Positions 51,432 to 60,676 of a stretch of 64,000 nucleotides of DNA are shown piece by piece. Within the stretch, counting starts at the first letter, position 1. The number at the start of each line of letters is the position of its first letter. Under the pieces are notes generated by a model. It had not been told where the DNA came from. It searched no databases and saw only the letters and a list, made by a program, of their open reading frames with translations. Made by a program: the position numbers and the translations under genes. Source of the stretch: Bacillota bacterium. Its GTDB lineage: Bacteria > Bacillota > Clostridia > Christensenellales > Aristaeellaceae. The DNA is taken from contig JAEZHM010000113.1 of assembly GCA_023416585.1 (NCBI GenBank), forward strand, positions 124,001-188,000. Direction: 5' to 3'.

Positions 51432-52151
51432 TTAACTGCCAGCTGCGGCATCCTGCCCCTGAATGATATCGTTGATAGACAGCTTGGAAGTATCGATACC
51501 CAATACGCGGATTTGCCTGCTGATGTTTTGAAGATTTTGCTTTGTACACTCCGTATGCTGGCGGACAACTTCCTGCACGCGGACGGCGTCACGGCTGCGC
51601 AGCGCATCAATGATGGCCAGGTGCTCATTAAGTGTTTCCTTTGGCGGGCGTAATAGACCGAAGGAAAAGGTTCGTTCCATTAACCGCAGGGATTCATTGA
51701 TGTGACGAAGCAGAGAATTGTCGCACCATTCCATCATAAGTGAGTGGAACCGCCTGTCGGCGCTGAAATATGCATTTGTATTGATATTTTCCTGGTCTAT
51801 AAAGGGCGTGAACAGAGCATATAGCTGATCTATCTGCTCGCCGGTCCCTACTTCCACCAAGTTGTTTGCAGCCACCATTTCCAGACTTTGCCGGAGCATG
51901 AAAAGTTCAATCAGCTCCCGCAGCGTCGTTTTATGTATGTAGAAACCACGGTTTGGGATATTGTCAACCAGCCCTTCCGCTTCCAGCATGTGGAGGGCCT
52001 TGATGACAGGTGTCCGGCTGACGCCAAGTGTCTGCGCAAGTGTATTCTGATTGATGCGCTGATTGGGAAGGAGTTCACCATTCAATACCATGGTCCGAAT
52101 GCTCTGATAAATATCATCCGTTGTACGCGACGCAACATCTGCATTCGCCAT
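51432..52151 (-). CDS. GntR-family (FadR/FCD type) transcriptional regulator
   Basis: A 239-residue regulator. The N-terminal winged helix (about 12-75, QNTLAQTLGVSRTPVIKALHMLEAEGL) is followed by an all-helical FCD ligand domain (about 85-225) with metal-ligand-like His residues. ATG at 52151 has GGAGGTG upstream; the frame to 52193 lacks a site. It is transcribed away from the sugar operon starting at 52382 and probably represses it, its effector being an acidic or sugar-like metabolite. Confidence 0.92.
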   Translation of the reverse strand: MANADVASRTTDDIYQSIRTMVLNGELLPNQRINQNTLAQTLGVSRTPVIKALHMLEAEGLVDNIPNRGFYIHKTTLRELIELFMLRQSLEMVAANNLVEVGTGEQIDQLYALFTPFIDQENINTNAYFSADRRFHSLMMEWCDNSLLRHINESLRLMERTFSFGLLRPPKETLNEHLAIIDALRSRDAVRVQEVVRQHTECTKQNLQNISRQIRVLGIDTSKLSINDIIQGQDAAAGS

Positions 52152-52223
52152 ATAGCACCTCCATATGGTAGCCCTTTGGATGTAAAGCAGCACCTTCGTG
52201 TGGCGCCTCTTTCCATATATAGC

Positions 52224-52252
52224 ATCATATCATATTTTTTTCTATTTTACAA
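52224..52252 (-). promoter_or_regulatory. Promoter of the GntR gene
   Basis: On the minus strand TTGTAA (52247-52252) and TATGAT (52224-52229) are 17 bases apart, roughly 70 bases before the start codon. Confidence 0.5.
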
Positions 52253-52256
52253 CAGA

Positions 52257-52371
52257 ATGCGTTCAAAAATAATTAAAATGAATTCAAAATTGTAAAATAG
52301 GATTGACAATGTAGATCGTCATGGTATAGAATAGGATTATGAATTCCAAATGAGAAAAATGAATCCAAAAG
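52257..52371 (+). promoter_or_regulatory. Promoter of sugar operon flanked by four repeat motifs
   Basis: TTGACA (52303-52308) with TATAGA (52325-52330, 16-base spacing) or TAGAAT (52327-52332, 18-base spacing) forms the promoter. Four copies of an ATGAATTCAAAAT-like motif start at 52257, 52278, 52339 and 52359. They form two pairs with 21- and 20-base spacing, one pair on each side of the promoter. They are good candidates for GntR binding. Confidence 0.55.
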
Positions 52372-52381
52372 AGGTGCGCAT

Positions 52382-53647
52382 ATGGGTAGGACGGTTATAG
52401 GCATCTGTAAAGACCGCTTCACCATTAATGGTTCACTAACATATCAGGATATCCCTGGCAGCAACCCTCGCTCCCATGGGCTTTTATGGAACCAAAGGCT
52501 TATTCAGGGCATCTTCGATGACGCCGGCCACCGGGAGCTATATAACCAGATGGCACTTGACCACTTTGATCCCGAAGTCAATACCGATGCTTTGATTGCA
52601 TCGCTGCCCGAGTGGTATAGTTACGGCATGCGCGCCTTTACCGTGGGCTTTCAGGGCGGCTGGCCGGTAGGCATGACGGAAGTGGAGGACATTGACAACA
52701 ACCCTTTCGGTTCGGAAGGTCTTGCACTGGATGAAGCATACGCGGCCCGCATGGACCGTGTGATCACGGCGGCGGACAGGCTGGGGATGGTAGTGATCGT
52801 CAACATCCTTTACTGGGCTCAGGCCAAGAAAATGAAAAGCGGAAGGGCTATCCGCAACGCCGTAACTGTTGCAGCGCGCTTCCTCAAAGAGAAAGGTTAC
52901 ACCAACATCTTAATTGACGTTGCCAACGAATACGACATTAACCTAAACAAGGACCACGCCATCATCCAGACGGCGGAGGGCATCGCCTCACTAATCGACC
53001 TTGCCCGCAAGGAAAGCGGCGGAATGCTGACAGCTTCCAGCGGCGGCGGCGGAACAGCAGATAGACAGGTGGCAGATGCTAGTGACTTTTTGCTGGTGCA
53101 TGGCAATGGCTTGACACGTGGTCAATATTACGATTTTTTGAGGCGAGCTAAACAGCTTGCCAAGGGAAAGCCTGTTTTGTGCAACGAGGACAGCCCCTGC
53201 TGCACCCGTGTGGATGTGGCGCTGGAAACAGGCACCTCCTGGGGCTATTACAACAACTACACAAAGCAGATACCGCCTTGTTTTTTCGGTGTCACCAAAG
53301 GCGAGGATTTATTTTTCGCCAGGCGCATGGCCCGGGCGGTGGGTATCCCCGTTGTGGAGCTTCCTAGGGAGGAGCAGTTTGTACTGCAGGGTTTGAGGCC
53401 TGAAGAAGCTTTTGGCGGCGGGCTGCACACGCTGCGCCTTGCGGCTGAATATCCGGAGCAGGTGGACAGGGTGGAGTTTTTCAAAAACGACACAAAGTTT
53501 TATGTGTCGTATGATGAGCCCTTCTTTGTGAACTGCGAAACAACGTGGCTTGGAACCCCGTTTTCCGTGGAAAAGGGCGAATGCTACAGCGCAGATGTGT
53601 TTTTGACCAGCGGCGAGGTGGTGCATAAAACGCACATCATCTTATGA
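52382..53647 (+). CDS. Glycoside-hydrolase-like TIM barrel, paralog A
   Basis: A 421-residue protein with clan GH-A features: Glu183 in IDVANEYD (acid/base position) and Glu269 in VLCNEDSP (nucleophile position), spaced as in GH5-like enzymes. A short C-terminal beta domain follows. It has no signal peptide. It begins with the motif DRFTINGSLTYQDIPG, shared with the paralog at 56000. AAGAGGTG precedes ATG. It is the first gene of the operon and probably hydrolyses an imported glycoside. The exact GH family cannot be fixed from sequence; GH140-like apiosidases are one possibility. Confidence 0.65.
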   Translation: MGRTVIGICKDRFTINGSLTYQDIPGSNPRSHGLLWNQRLIQGIFDDAGHRELYNQMALDHFDPEVNTDALIASLPEWYSYGMRAFTVGFQGGWPVGMTEVEDIDNNPFGSEGLALDEAYAARMDRVITAADRLGMVVIVNILYWAQAKKMKSGRAIRNAVTVAARFLKEKGYTNILIDVANEYDINLNKDHAIIQTAEGIASLIDLARKESGGMLTASSGGGGTADRQVADASDFLLVHGNGLTRGQYYDFLRRAKQLAKGKPVLCNEDSPCCTRVDVALETGTSWGYYNNYTKQIPPCFFGVTKGEDLFFARRMARAVGIPVVELPREEQFVLQGLRPEEAFGGGLHTLRLAAEYPEQVDRVEFFKNDTKFYVSYDEPFFVNCETTWLGTPFSVEKGECYSADVFLTSGEVVHKTHIIL

Positions 53648-53673
53648 AGCAATAATTGAAGGGGGAGTGCATT

Positions 53674-54645
53674 ATGGAACGTAAATATGCTATTATTACA
53701 GGCTTTATGGGCAAGGTGAAGGACCGTTTTATTGATTATCAGCCTGCCCGTCCCATGGAGGAAATGGTGGAAATGGCCGCCAAGGTCAAGGGGTGCTCAG
53801 GGCTGGAGGTTGTGTATCCCCAGAATTTTCTGGACCCGGTGCCGCTTAAAAAGCTGCTGGACGGCTATGGCCTTGGCGTTTCCACGGTGAACCTGAATGT
53901 GAAAGGGGAGGAAGTGTTCCGCTTCGGCTCCTTTTCCAGCCCTGATCCCAAAGCCCGCCGTGTCGCCGTGGATATGATGAAAACAGCCATGGATGCCGCA
54001 GCGGTGCTGGGCTGCAACATGGTGACATCAGCTTTTTTGAACGACGGCGCCGATTATCCCTTTGAACTGGATTACAACCGCGCCTGGAATGACGCGCTGG
54101 AAGCCGTGCACGAAGCCGCCAGCCACCGGTCCGACGTGAAGGTATCACTGGAATATAAGCTTTCCGAGCCCCGGGTACACTGCTTGCTTGGCAACGCGGG
54201 CAAGATGGCGGCCTTTTGCGAAAAGGTGGGCCTTGATAACGTTGGCGTGACACTGGATGTGGGCCATGCGCTGCAATGCGGCGAAATACCCGCTGATTCC
54301 CTGGCTTTCTTGTCGGAAATGAAGCGGTTGTTCTATATCCATATCAACGACAACTTCCGCAATTGGGACTGGGACATGCTTCCGGGCACCATCAACCTGT
54401 GGGATTATGTGGAGTTCGCTTTGTACATGAAGCGGGTGGGATATAACGGCTGGATAACGGCGGACGTGTTCCCGCAAAGGCATGACCCCATCAAAATCAT
54501 GACCAAGACTTTCGAATGGATGGATTTCATTTTTGACCTGGCGGATAGGATCGATGAAAAGAAGCTGTACGAACTGATGCACACCAGCGACGCTATGGAC
54601 GTGTTTGATTATGTTCGCGGGCAGGTATTCGGTGGCAAAAAATGA
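53674..54645 (+). CDS. Sugar phosphate isomerase/epimerase (TIM barrel)
   Basis: A 323-residue xylose-isomerase-like TIM barrel with metal-site strands VSLEYK, VGVTLDVGHA and FYIHINDN. ATG at 53674 follows GGGGGAG. It lies 26 bases after paralog A, and its stop overlaps the crotonase gene (ATGA). It probably isomerises the sugar freed by the glycosidases; L-rhamnose, D-apiose and related isomerases belong to this fold, and the substrate is not resolved. Confidence 0.78.
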   Translation: MERKYAIITGFMGKVKDRFIDYQPARPMEEMVEMAAKVKGCSGLEVVYPQNFLDPVPLKKLLDGYGLGVSTVNLNVKGEEVFRFGSFSSPDPKARRVAVDMMKTAMDAAAVLGCNMVTSAFLNDGADYPFELDYNRAWNDALEAVHEAASHRSDVKVSLEYKLSEPRVHCLLGNAGKMAAFCEKVGLDNVGVTLDVGHALQCGEIPADSLAFLSEMKRLFYIHINDNFRNWDWDMLPGTINLWDYVEFALYMKRVGYNGWITADVFPQRHDPIKIMTKTFEWMDFIFDLADRIDEKKLYELMHTSDAMDVFDYVRGQVFGGKK

Positions 54646-55421
54646 GCTATGATGCCGGTATCCGCACGGCCATACACGAAACATACCTGGAGATCACACT
54701 CACCAGCCCGGACACTGGAAACAAACTTACGAGGCCTGTGCTTGCACGCATGGAAAAAGCGCTGCGTGAAGCGGATGAAAACATTTGTGCCGTCGTATTG
54801 CACCACGAGGGTAAAGTATTCTGCAATGGCGGAGATCTTGGGGATTATCGAAAACAGGACGCTGGGGACGTTCGCGCTTTTGGTGACAGCCTGACAGGCG
54901 TCTTGCTGTCCATAGCCCAGTGCGCCGTGCCTGTTATCGCTTTGATATCTGGCACAGTAGCTGGTGGCGGCTTCAGCCTGGTGGAGGCATGTGATCTTGT
55001 TGCCTGCACAGCGGACAGCACGTTTGCCATTCCGGAGATACTGGGCGGCTTGCCCCCGGTGATCTCCTTTTCCGGGGCATATAGGTCGCTGCCAACAAAA
55101 CGGCTGATGTATATGGCGTTGCTGGGCAAGGCTCTGTCAGCACAGGAAGCGCTTACCTTGGGTCTTATAACGGAAATCGCGCCGGAAGGCGGGAACGATG
55201 GATTATGCTCGGGCTGGCTTTCGGAACTGGCGGAAAAAAGCCCCTCAGCCCTGCGGATGATCAAAGAATTGCGCAGGCAGATGGACGGCTATCAATATGA
55301 TCGTCAATTGCGTGACGCACGCGATCTCCTGGTACAGGCGCTGCTGTGCTCCGACGCGAAGGCGGCGCTGGACATGCGCGACATGGGACAGCAGCCGCTA
55401 TATAGGAGAGGCAGACCCTAG
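54642..55421 (+). CDS. Enoyl-CoA hydratase/isomerase (crotonase) family protein
   Basis: A 259-residue crotonase-fold protein. Oxyanion-hole segments GKVFCNGGDL and SGTVAGGGFSL, and the PEILGGLPP strand, are all present. Crotonases act on CoA thioesters by hydration, isomerisation or C-C cleavage. No acyl-CoA gene is nearby, so its place in a sugar operon is odd. It is coupled to the epimerase by an ATGA overlap and lies 30 bases before the lyxose-isomerase-like gene. Confidence 0.82.
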   Translation: MSYDAGIRTAIHETYLEITLTSPDTGNKLTRPVLARMEKALREADENICAVVLHHEGKVFCNGGDLGDYRKQDAGDVRAFGDSLTGVLLSIAQCAVPVIALISGTVAGGGFSLVEACDLVACTADSTFAIPEILGGLPPVISFSGAYRSLPTKRLMYMALLGKALSAQEALTLGLITEIAPEGGNDGLCSGWLSELAEKSPSALRMIKELRRQMDGYQYDRQLRDARDLLVQALLCSDAKAALDMRDMGQQPLYRRGRP

Positions 55422-55451
55422 AACCTATAAATATTCAAAAGGAGTGCTGAC

Positions 55452-56003
55452 ATGCTGTACGAACGGGAAGTGCGGGAAGCCAGAGCCGCATGCATACCGC
55501 TTTTGAAAAAGGCAGGCGTGGTGCTGTCGGACAGCGAGATGGAAGCCATGGAGGTGGCGGATTTCGGCCTTGGCGATTATCGTGCGGAAGGCTCTCAAAT
55601 CGCCACATTTGTTTCGACCAGCCGGGTTGGTATGAAGGTCATTTGCCTGTTGCCTGGCCAGACGCTGCCGGAGCACTGGCATACTGCCATGGAGGGCTAC
55701 GAGGGGAAGGAAGAAACCCTTCGCGTACTTTATGGAACGTTGCGGCTGTACCTGCCCGGCGGGGACGGACCAAAGGAAGGCTTTATTCCAAAGGGAAAGC
55801 AAAGCTGTTACACCAGCCGGAAAGAAGTATGCTTGCAGCCCGTCCAGCAGGTGACGATGGCGCCGGGAGTAAAGCATTGGTTTCAGGCAGGGGAGGATGG
55901 AGCTGTGCTCTTCTCCATTTCCAGTATGGCCACATGTACCATGGACCCATTTACCGATCCAGATATTAAACGGATGCCGGTTATTGTCAAGGAGGAAATA
56001 TGA
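55452..56003 (+). CDS. D-lyxose/D-mannose isomerase-like cupin
   Basis: A 183-residue cupin of the D-lyxose ketol-isomerase family. Metal ligands His75, His77 (EHWH), Glu88 (GKEETLRV) and His142 (VKHWF) are in place. These enzymes convert D-lyxose to D-xylulose, or mannose to fructose. AAAAGGAG precedes ATG. It overlaps paralog B by four bases. A pentulose product could feed the transketolase pair encoded downstream. Confidence 0.85.
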   Translation: MLYEREVREARAACIPLLKKAGVVLSDSEMEAMEVADFGLGDYRAEGSQIATFVSTSRVGMKVICLLPGQTLPEHWHTAMEGYEGKEETLRVLYGTLRLYLPGGDGPKEGFIPKGKQSCYTSRKEVCLQPVQQVTMAPGVKHWFQAGEDGAVLFSISSMATCTMDPFTDPDIKRMPVIVKEEI

Positions 56004-57268
56004 GCCATACGATCCTTACCAAAAAAGGCGAAAAGTTTTATATCAATGGCAAGCTTGTGTACGATGAAATCCCCGGCTGCCCGGATTCTGCAAAAGGACT
56101 ATTGATGAATGCCCGCTTTATCCAAGGCGTTTTTGACGATGCGGCGGATGTAGCCCGCTACCACCGCTTCGCAAGGAAGTTTGATCCTGACAAGAATACC
56201 GATGAACTGATTGCAGCGCTTCCTGCCTGGCATGCCATGGGCCTAAGAGCCTTCACGGTTGGCTTCCAGGGCGGCGGTCCCTGCTTCACAATAGCGAATG
56301 AGACCATTCATAATAATCCCTTTGGCGAGGATGGTACAGTTATCGATCCCGCATACCTGTCACGGATGGAACGCCTTATACTGGCGGCAGACCGCATCGG
56401 CATGGTGGTAATCGTCAGCTTGTTCTATGGCTCCCAGACGCGATTCCTCAAGGATGACATCGCGGTTATCGCCGCGGTCAAAACGGCTGCCAACTGGCTG
56501 CGGGATAAGGGCTTTACAAATGTGATCATTGAGATTGCCAACGAGCATGATATCTTACCATTCCGCGTGCATCCCATTTTGTATACAGCGGATGGAATCG
56601 TACAATTGATCCATATTGCACAGCGGGAATCGGGTGGCCTGCTGACGGGCTGCAGCGGCACAGGCGGATACTTTCATGAGTCAATTGCTCAAGCTTCCGA
56701 TGTGATTTTGATCCACGGCAACGACCAATCACGGCAAAAGCTATGGAACTTGATCCAAAAGGCAAAAGCTATCAAGCCTGAAAGGCCTGTAATGGTCAAT
56801 GAGGATTCTCAGGCGTTGAGCAACATGCGCGTTTGCCTGGATGAAGGTGTCTCCTGGGGGTACTACAACAACCTGACCAAGCAGGAGCCTCCGGCGGATT
56901 GGCGCATCACGGAAGGCGAGGACAGCTTCTTCGCCCGGCGGGTCGCGCTGGCCGTTGGTTTGGAAAAACAGGATCCTCCAATCCAGGAACAATATTATCT
57001 GCAGGGTCTGGAGAAAAATGCCAGTGCCGATGGCAAGCGCTGGATCCGTTTAGCGGCACTATATCCTGAGCGGATTGACCGTGTGGATTTTTTCCGGGAG
57101 GGCAAATTGGCTGGCCGCGCATATGATGATCCCTTTGTAATGAATTCCGTAGGCAGCAACTGGTACCAGCGTCCGTTTCCCGAGGAGATCAAACCGGGTG
57201 AAAAATGGATGGCTGTTGTCACCCAGTCTGACGGTATAGTGATCGAAGTCAATGCGGTTTTGGAATAA
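56000..57268 (+). CDS. Glycoside-hydrolase-like TIM barrel, paralog B
   Basis: A 422-residue homolog of paralog A, aligning along its length with shared blocks such as LRAFTVGFQGG, GMVVIV and SWGYYNN. Candidate catalytic Glu182 (IEIANEHD) and Glu268 (VMVNEDSQ) are kept. It begins with YINGKLVYDEIPG and has a beta-rich C-terminus. The start overlaps the previous stop (ATGA), with AAGGAGG upstream. Two diverged copies in one operon suggest two linkages or two related substrates. Confidence 0.65.
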   Translation: MSHTILTKKGEKFYINGKLVYDEIPGCPDSAKGLLMNARFIQGVFDDAADVARYHRFARKFDPDKNTDELIAALPAWHAMGLRAFTVGFQGGGPCFTIANETIHNNPFGEDGTVIDPAYLSRMERLILAADRIGMVVIVSLFYGSQTRFLKDDIAVIAAVKTAANWLRDKGFTNVIIEIANEHDILPFRVHPILYTADGIVQLIHIAQRESGGLLTGCSGTGGYFHESIAQASDVILIHGNDQSRQKLWNLIQKAKAIKPERPVMVNEDSQALSNMRVCLDEGVSWGYYNNLTKQEPPADWRITEGEDSFFARRVALAVGLEKQDPPIQEQYYLQGLEKNASADGKRWIRLAALYPERIDRVDFFREGKLAGRAYDDPFVMNSVGSNWYQRPFPEEIKPGEKWMAVVTQSDGIVIEVNAVLE

Positions 57269-57324
57269 AACGTTTTTCAGCGGCAAGGATGCCGCAAATA
57301 ATAAATGAAAGGTTGGTATCCACA

Positions 57325-58695
57325 ATGACAGGAACAAAGAAATGGCTGGCTCTTGTACTCGCTATCTGCATGATAGCCACAGTACCGGCTGCGCTGGCGG
57401 GCGAAACGAAGCCTGTAGTGCGCGTAGTGGTTCCCGGCATCAGCGAGCAGTCCACCACGGACCCCATTTCCGGCATTACTACCTTGGGCCTGCAGGATTT
57501 TGAGAACTTCCTTAATTCCAAGATTCAATCCGCCACCATCAAGCTGATCAGCATCCCATGGGATGGCTGGATCCAAAAGATTGAGGCCATGGTCAACGCC
57601 GGTGAAATGGATGTGGGCTTCTTCACCAATCAGGTCGCCGTACCCGACTGGTATACGGATCTTACCCCCTATTTAAACAGCGACCCCGAGGTCAATTTCG
57701 GCACCCTGCCCAACTACTATATTGACCCTGCCGTATACTACACAACCTACAGGTCCTTCAATTATCCCGAGGCTACCGGCAAGGTTTTCGGCCTGCCCAT
57801 GACGATCGCATGCAACTATATCGTGATCGACAAGCAGCTGTTTGAGCAATGGGGTGTTGATTTGCCCCAGGATGGCGTAACCATCGATGAGTTGAGCGCC
57901 ATGTCCGAGAAGATGACCGGTACCAATCCCGTGACCGGCGAGAACAATTATGGCGCTTATCTGCGCAGCATGTGGCTTGAGTGGTATGCCGTATCGTATA
58001 ACGCTGTCAAGTCGGTTGAAAGTGATACCATGCTGCTTTCCAACCTTGACAAGGCCGAGTATGTGGACTATATCAAGGAATCGCCTGAAGTGCTCAACTA
58101 CTTCAACGCTATCAGCCGCCTGGTCAACTGCGCACCCGAGGGCATTGCCACCGATACCGGCGATGAGAAGTTTTTCACCGAGGAGAATGACATTGCCATC
58201 AACTACGATGTGAATAGGGTCAGTTCCCTGTACACGAAGTACATGTATGCCAATCAGACCGAGATCCTGGACCGCTTTTTACCGGTACTGGTCCCGACTA
58301 GCTCCAATGGCCAGCAGGGCTTCCCCGAATTCTTCCGCTTTGCCATTACCAAGAGCGCCAAGGATCCCGACGTCGCATGGAAAGTCGTCAAGGAGATGAC
58401 CACCAATAGCGAGATTGTGGACTTCTACCTGACCAATTATGCCACCGACAAGATCAGCGCGCTTGCAGATGTGTCCAATGTGCCCATGATGCAGTATGCG
58501 TTCAACCAGAAACGTCATGATTATCAGATGAAGAGCGTGTTCAAGACCAACGATTACTGGACCTGGCGCGTACCGTTGCAGGATGTCAACAAGCTGATGA
58601 TTAGCAAGCAAATCACACCTGAAGAAGCCAGGCAGCAGTTCTACCAGGGTGTGAACACCTGGGTGGAAAATACGAAGGCTCAGTTGGGTCAGTAA
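57325..58695 (+). CDS. Extracellular sugar-binding protein of ABC transporter
   Basis: A 456-residue solute-binding protein of the CUT1 type. The signal peptide spans about residues 1-25 (cleavage after ALA) and lacks a lipobox cysteine. The mature part shows the alternating-lobe pattern, with MTIACNYIVIDKQLFEQWG near residue 160. ATG at 57325 was chosen because the hydrophobic signal then begins near the N-terminus; 57289 is possible. A strong terminator-like hairpin separates it from its permeases. Confidence 0.87.
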   Translation: MTGTKKWLALVLAICMIATVPAALAGETKPVVRVVVPGISEQSTTDPISGITTLGLQDFENFLNSKIQSATIKLISIPWDGWIQKIEAMVNAGEMDVGFFTNQVAVPDWYTDLTPYLNSDPEVNFGTLPNYYIDPAVYYTTYRSFNYPEATGKVFGLPMTIACNYIVIDKQLFEQWGVDLPQDGVTIDELSAMSEKMTGTNPVTGENNYGAYLRSMWLEWYAVSYNAVKSVESDTMLLSNLDKAEYVDYIKESPEVLNYFNAISRLVNCAPEGIATDTGDEKFFTEENDIAINYDVNRVSSLYTKYMYANQTEILDRFLPVLVPTSSNGQQGFPEFFRFAITKSAKDPDVAWKVVKEMTTNSEIVDFYLTNYATDKISALADVSNVPMMQYAFNQKRHDYQMKSVFKTNDYWTWRVPLQDVNKLMISKQITPEEARQQFYQGVNTWVENTKAQLGQ

Positions 58696-58703
58696 CGTCC
58701 ACA

Positions 58704-58743
58704 GGGCTGCGGGGCGCAGGCTATACCCGCAGCCCCCTTTTTT
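58704..58743 (+). terminator. Attenuator hairpin after binding-protein gene
   Basis: GGGCTGCGGG (58704-58713) pairs perfectly with CCCGCAGCCC (58726-58735) and is followed by TTTTTT (58738-58743), a classical rho-independent terminator. As no promoter is visible before the permeases, partial read-through is expected, giving more binding protein than permease. Confidence 0.85.
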
Positions 58744-58763
58744 GAAAGGTGGTGCTTCACCCC

Positions 58764-59660
58764 GTGAGGAAGCAGTATCAATGGTATATGATGCTGGTTA
58801 TTCCCATTGCCGGCATGCTCATCTTTAATCTGTACCCGTTGGTACGGACATTTGCCTACAGCTTCCAGAACATGAAGGGAACATTGATCGGCCTGGTCAA
58901 TTACCGCATCCTATTTAGCGATTCGCTGTTCAACCAAGCCATGGGGAATACCTTATACATGGCTTTGCTGGGCGTTGCCCTGAATGTGCCTTTCGCATTC
59001 ATCTTCGCCAATATGCTGAACAACATCCCCGTGGGAAAAAACGTATACAAGGTCTTTTTCCTGCTCCCCATGGTGTTGTCCATGATCACCGTCGGCACCC
59101 TGTTTAAATACCTGCTTGCCTCCGGCAAGGAGGGTATTCTCAACAACCTGCTTATGAGCCTTGGTCTTGGGCCGTACAAGTTCTTCAACGATCCTGCCAC
59201 ATCCCGCGAATCATTGGTGTTCATGGCAGTTTGGAAAGGCATCGGCTACAATGTCATCCTTTTCTTCGCCGGATTGCAGGTGGTACCCAGGGAATTGTAT
59301 GAAGCCGCCAAGGTGGACGGCGCAAACGAATTCAAGCAATGGTTACACATTACCATCCCTGGTGTGAAAAACACCTTCACTTTTGTTTTTATCACATCGG
59401 TGATTGCCGCGTTGAAGCGTTTTGCCGACGTTTATGCAATCAGCGGAGAAACCGGTAACCCAGCGGAGTCTCTTACGACACTTATGCTCTATATTTACCG
59501 CAATTCATTTTCCACCTTGAATTACAAAGATCTGGGCCGTTCCTCCGCAGCATCTGTAATCATGTTTGTGGTCATCATGGTCATCACGCTGATCAATTTT
59601 GCAGCCACCAGTTCAGATAACACCGCAACATCACGCAGGATGTTGAGAGGGAGGCGTTGA
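58764..59660 (+). CDS. CUT1 ABC sugar transporter permease (UgpA/MalF type)
   Basis: A 298-residue permease with the first helix at about 8-27 (MMLVIPIAGMLIFNLYPLVR) and the EAA loop YEAAKVDGANEFKQWLHITIP. The start is GTG at 58764, with AAAGGTGG 11 bases upstream; in-frame GTG codons at 58749 and 58752 overlap that site and are alternatives. It forms the channel with the protein at 59662. The ATPase must come from elsewhere. Confidence 0.86.
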   Translation: MRKQYQWYMMLVIPIAGMLIFNLYPLVRTFAYSFQNMKGTLIGLVNYRILFSDSLFNQAMGNTLYMALLGVALNVPFAFIFANMLNNIPVGKNVYKVFFLLPMVLSMITVGTLFKYLLASGKEGILNNLLMSLGLGPYKFFNDPATSRESLVFMAVWKGIGYNVILFFAGLQVVPRELYEAAKVDGANEFKQWLHITIPGVKNTFTFVFITSVIAALKRFADVYAISGETGNPAESLTTLMLYIYRNSFSTLNYKDLGRSSAASVIMFVVIMVITLINFAATSSDNTATSRRMLRGRR

Positions 59661-59661
59661 G

Positions 59662-60546
59662 ATGCATACCGTTAACAGGCGGGCAATCTCTGCGGTCCGG
59701 TATGAAGAAAAACGGCGCTTTCATGGCTATCATGTTCTATATTACGCATTTCTGACCGTGATGGCGCTGGCGATCCTGATCCCTTTCGTCTGGCTGATCT
59801 CTACCAGCTTTGACAGGCTAAAGACCTATTCCCTTCCGTTTCCGCCAAGGCTTCTGCCCAAAACCCTCACACTTTTCAACTATCAAATGGCGCTGAACAA
59901 CGTCCCGATCATCAAGTACCTGCTCAACACCCTATGCGTTCTGGTGCTGAATGTCGCGATAAGCCTGTTCGTTTCCACGTTGTCGGGGTTCGTGTTTTCC
60001 AAAGGGCAGTTCAAGGGCAAGAAGCTGCTGTTCATTCTGGTGTTGTCCAGTATGATGATTCCTTTGGAGACCAAGCTGATGCCCATGTACGACGTGGTCC
60101 GTGCCTTTGGCTTGAACAACAAATTTCTAGGTGTCGTACTGCCTGGAGCCACGACCTGTTCCATGTACATCTTCTTTGTCAAGCAGTTTTGTGACGATCT
60201 GCCATACGACTTGTTTGAGGCAGGCGTCATTGACGGCGCGGGCAAGTTCCGTATCTATTGGCGGATTTTTTTGCCGCTGATGGGGCCTGTTATAGCCACC
60301 ATTGTGGTGCTGGATGTGGTGAGCGTGTGGAACGACCTGCTTTGGCCAATGATTGCGCTGACAGACAATAATCTGAGCACCATCCAGCTGGGTCTGGTAC
60401 GGTATAATTCCGGCGCATCCGGACAAGTGCATGCGGGAATCCAGACAGCGCTGTCCGTGCTGAGTGTCCTGCCGCTGGCCGTGGTGTTCTGTTTTATGCA
60501 ACGATATATTGTTGCCAGCATCGCTGCCACGGGCATCAAGCAATGA
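59662..60546 (+). CDS. CUT1 ABC sugar transporter permease (UgpE/MalG type)
   Basis: A 294-residue permease with the first helix AFLTVMALAILIPFVWLIS, the EAA-like loop FEAGVIDGAGKFRIYWRIFLP and ending QRYIVASIAATGIKQ. It starts one base after the previous stop, with GGGAGGCG upstream. It completes the transporter with the binding protein at 57325. A 130-base gap to the transketolase gene shows no clear promoter. Confidence 0.88.
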   Translation: MHTVNRRAISAVRYEEKRRFHGYHVLYYAFLTVMALAILIPFVWLISTSFDRLKTYSLPFPPRLLPKTLTLFNYQMALNNVPIIKYLLNTLCVLVLNVAISLFVSTLSGFVFSKGQFKGKKLLFILVLSSMMIPLETKLMPMYDVVRAFGLNNKFLGVVLPGATTCSMYIFFVKQFCDDLPYDLFEAGVIDGAGKFRIYWRIFLPLMGPVIATIVVLDVVSVWNDLLWPMIALTDNNLSTIQLGLVRYNSGASGQVHAGIQTALSVLSVLPLAVVFCFMQRYIVASIAATGIKQ

Positions 60547-60676
60547 TCAAAAAGGGTAGCTGTCTTGCGCTGCTTTTATATGCTGAGCAAAAGGCACAGG
60601 ACTCTATTAAAGCTCTATCAACCAAGGTGTATGGCAAAAAGTATATCCTGGATTTATTGAATATGAGGGGATAGTC

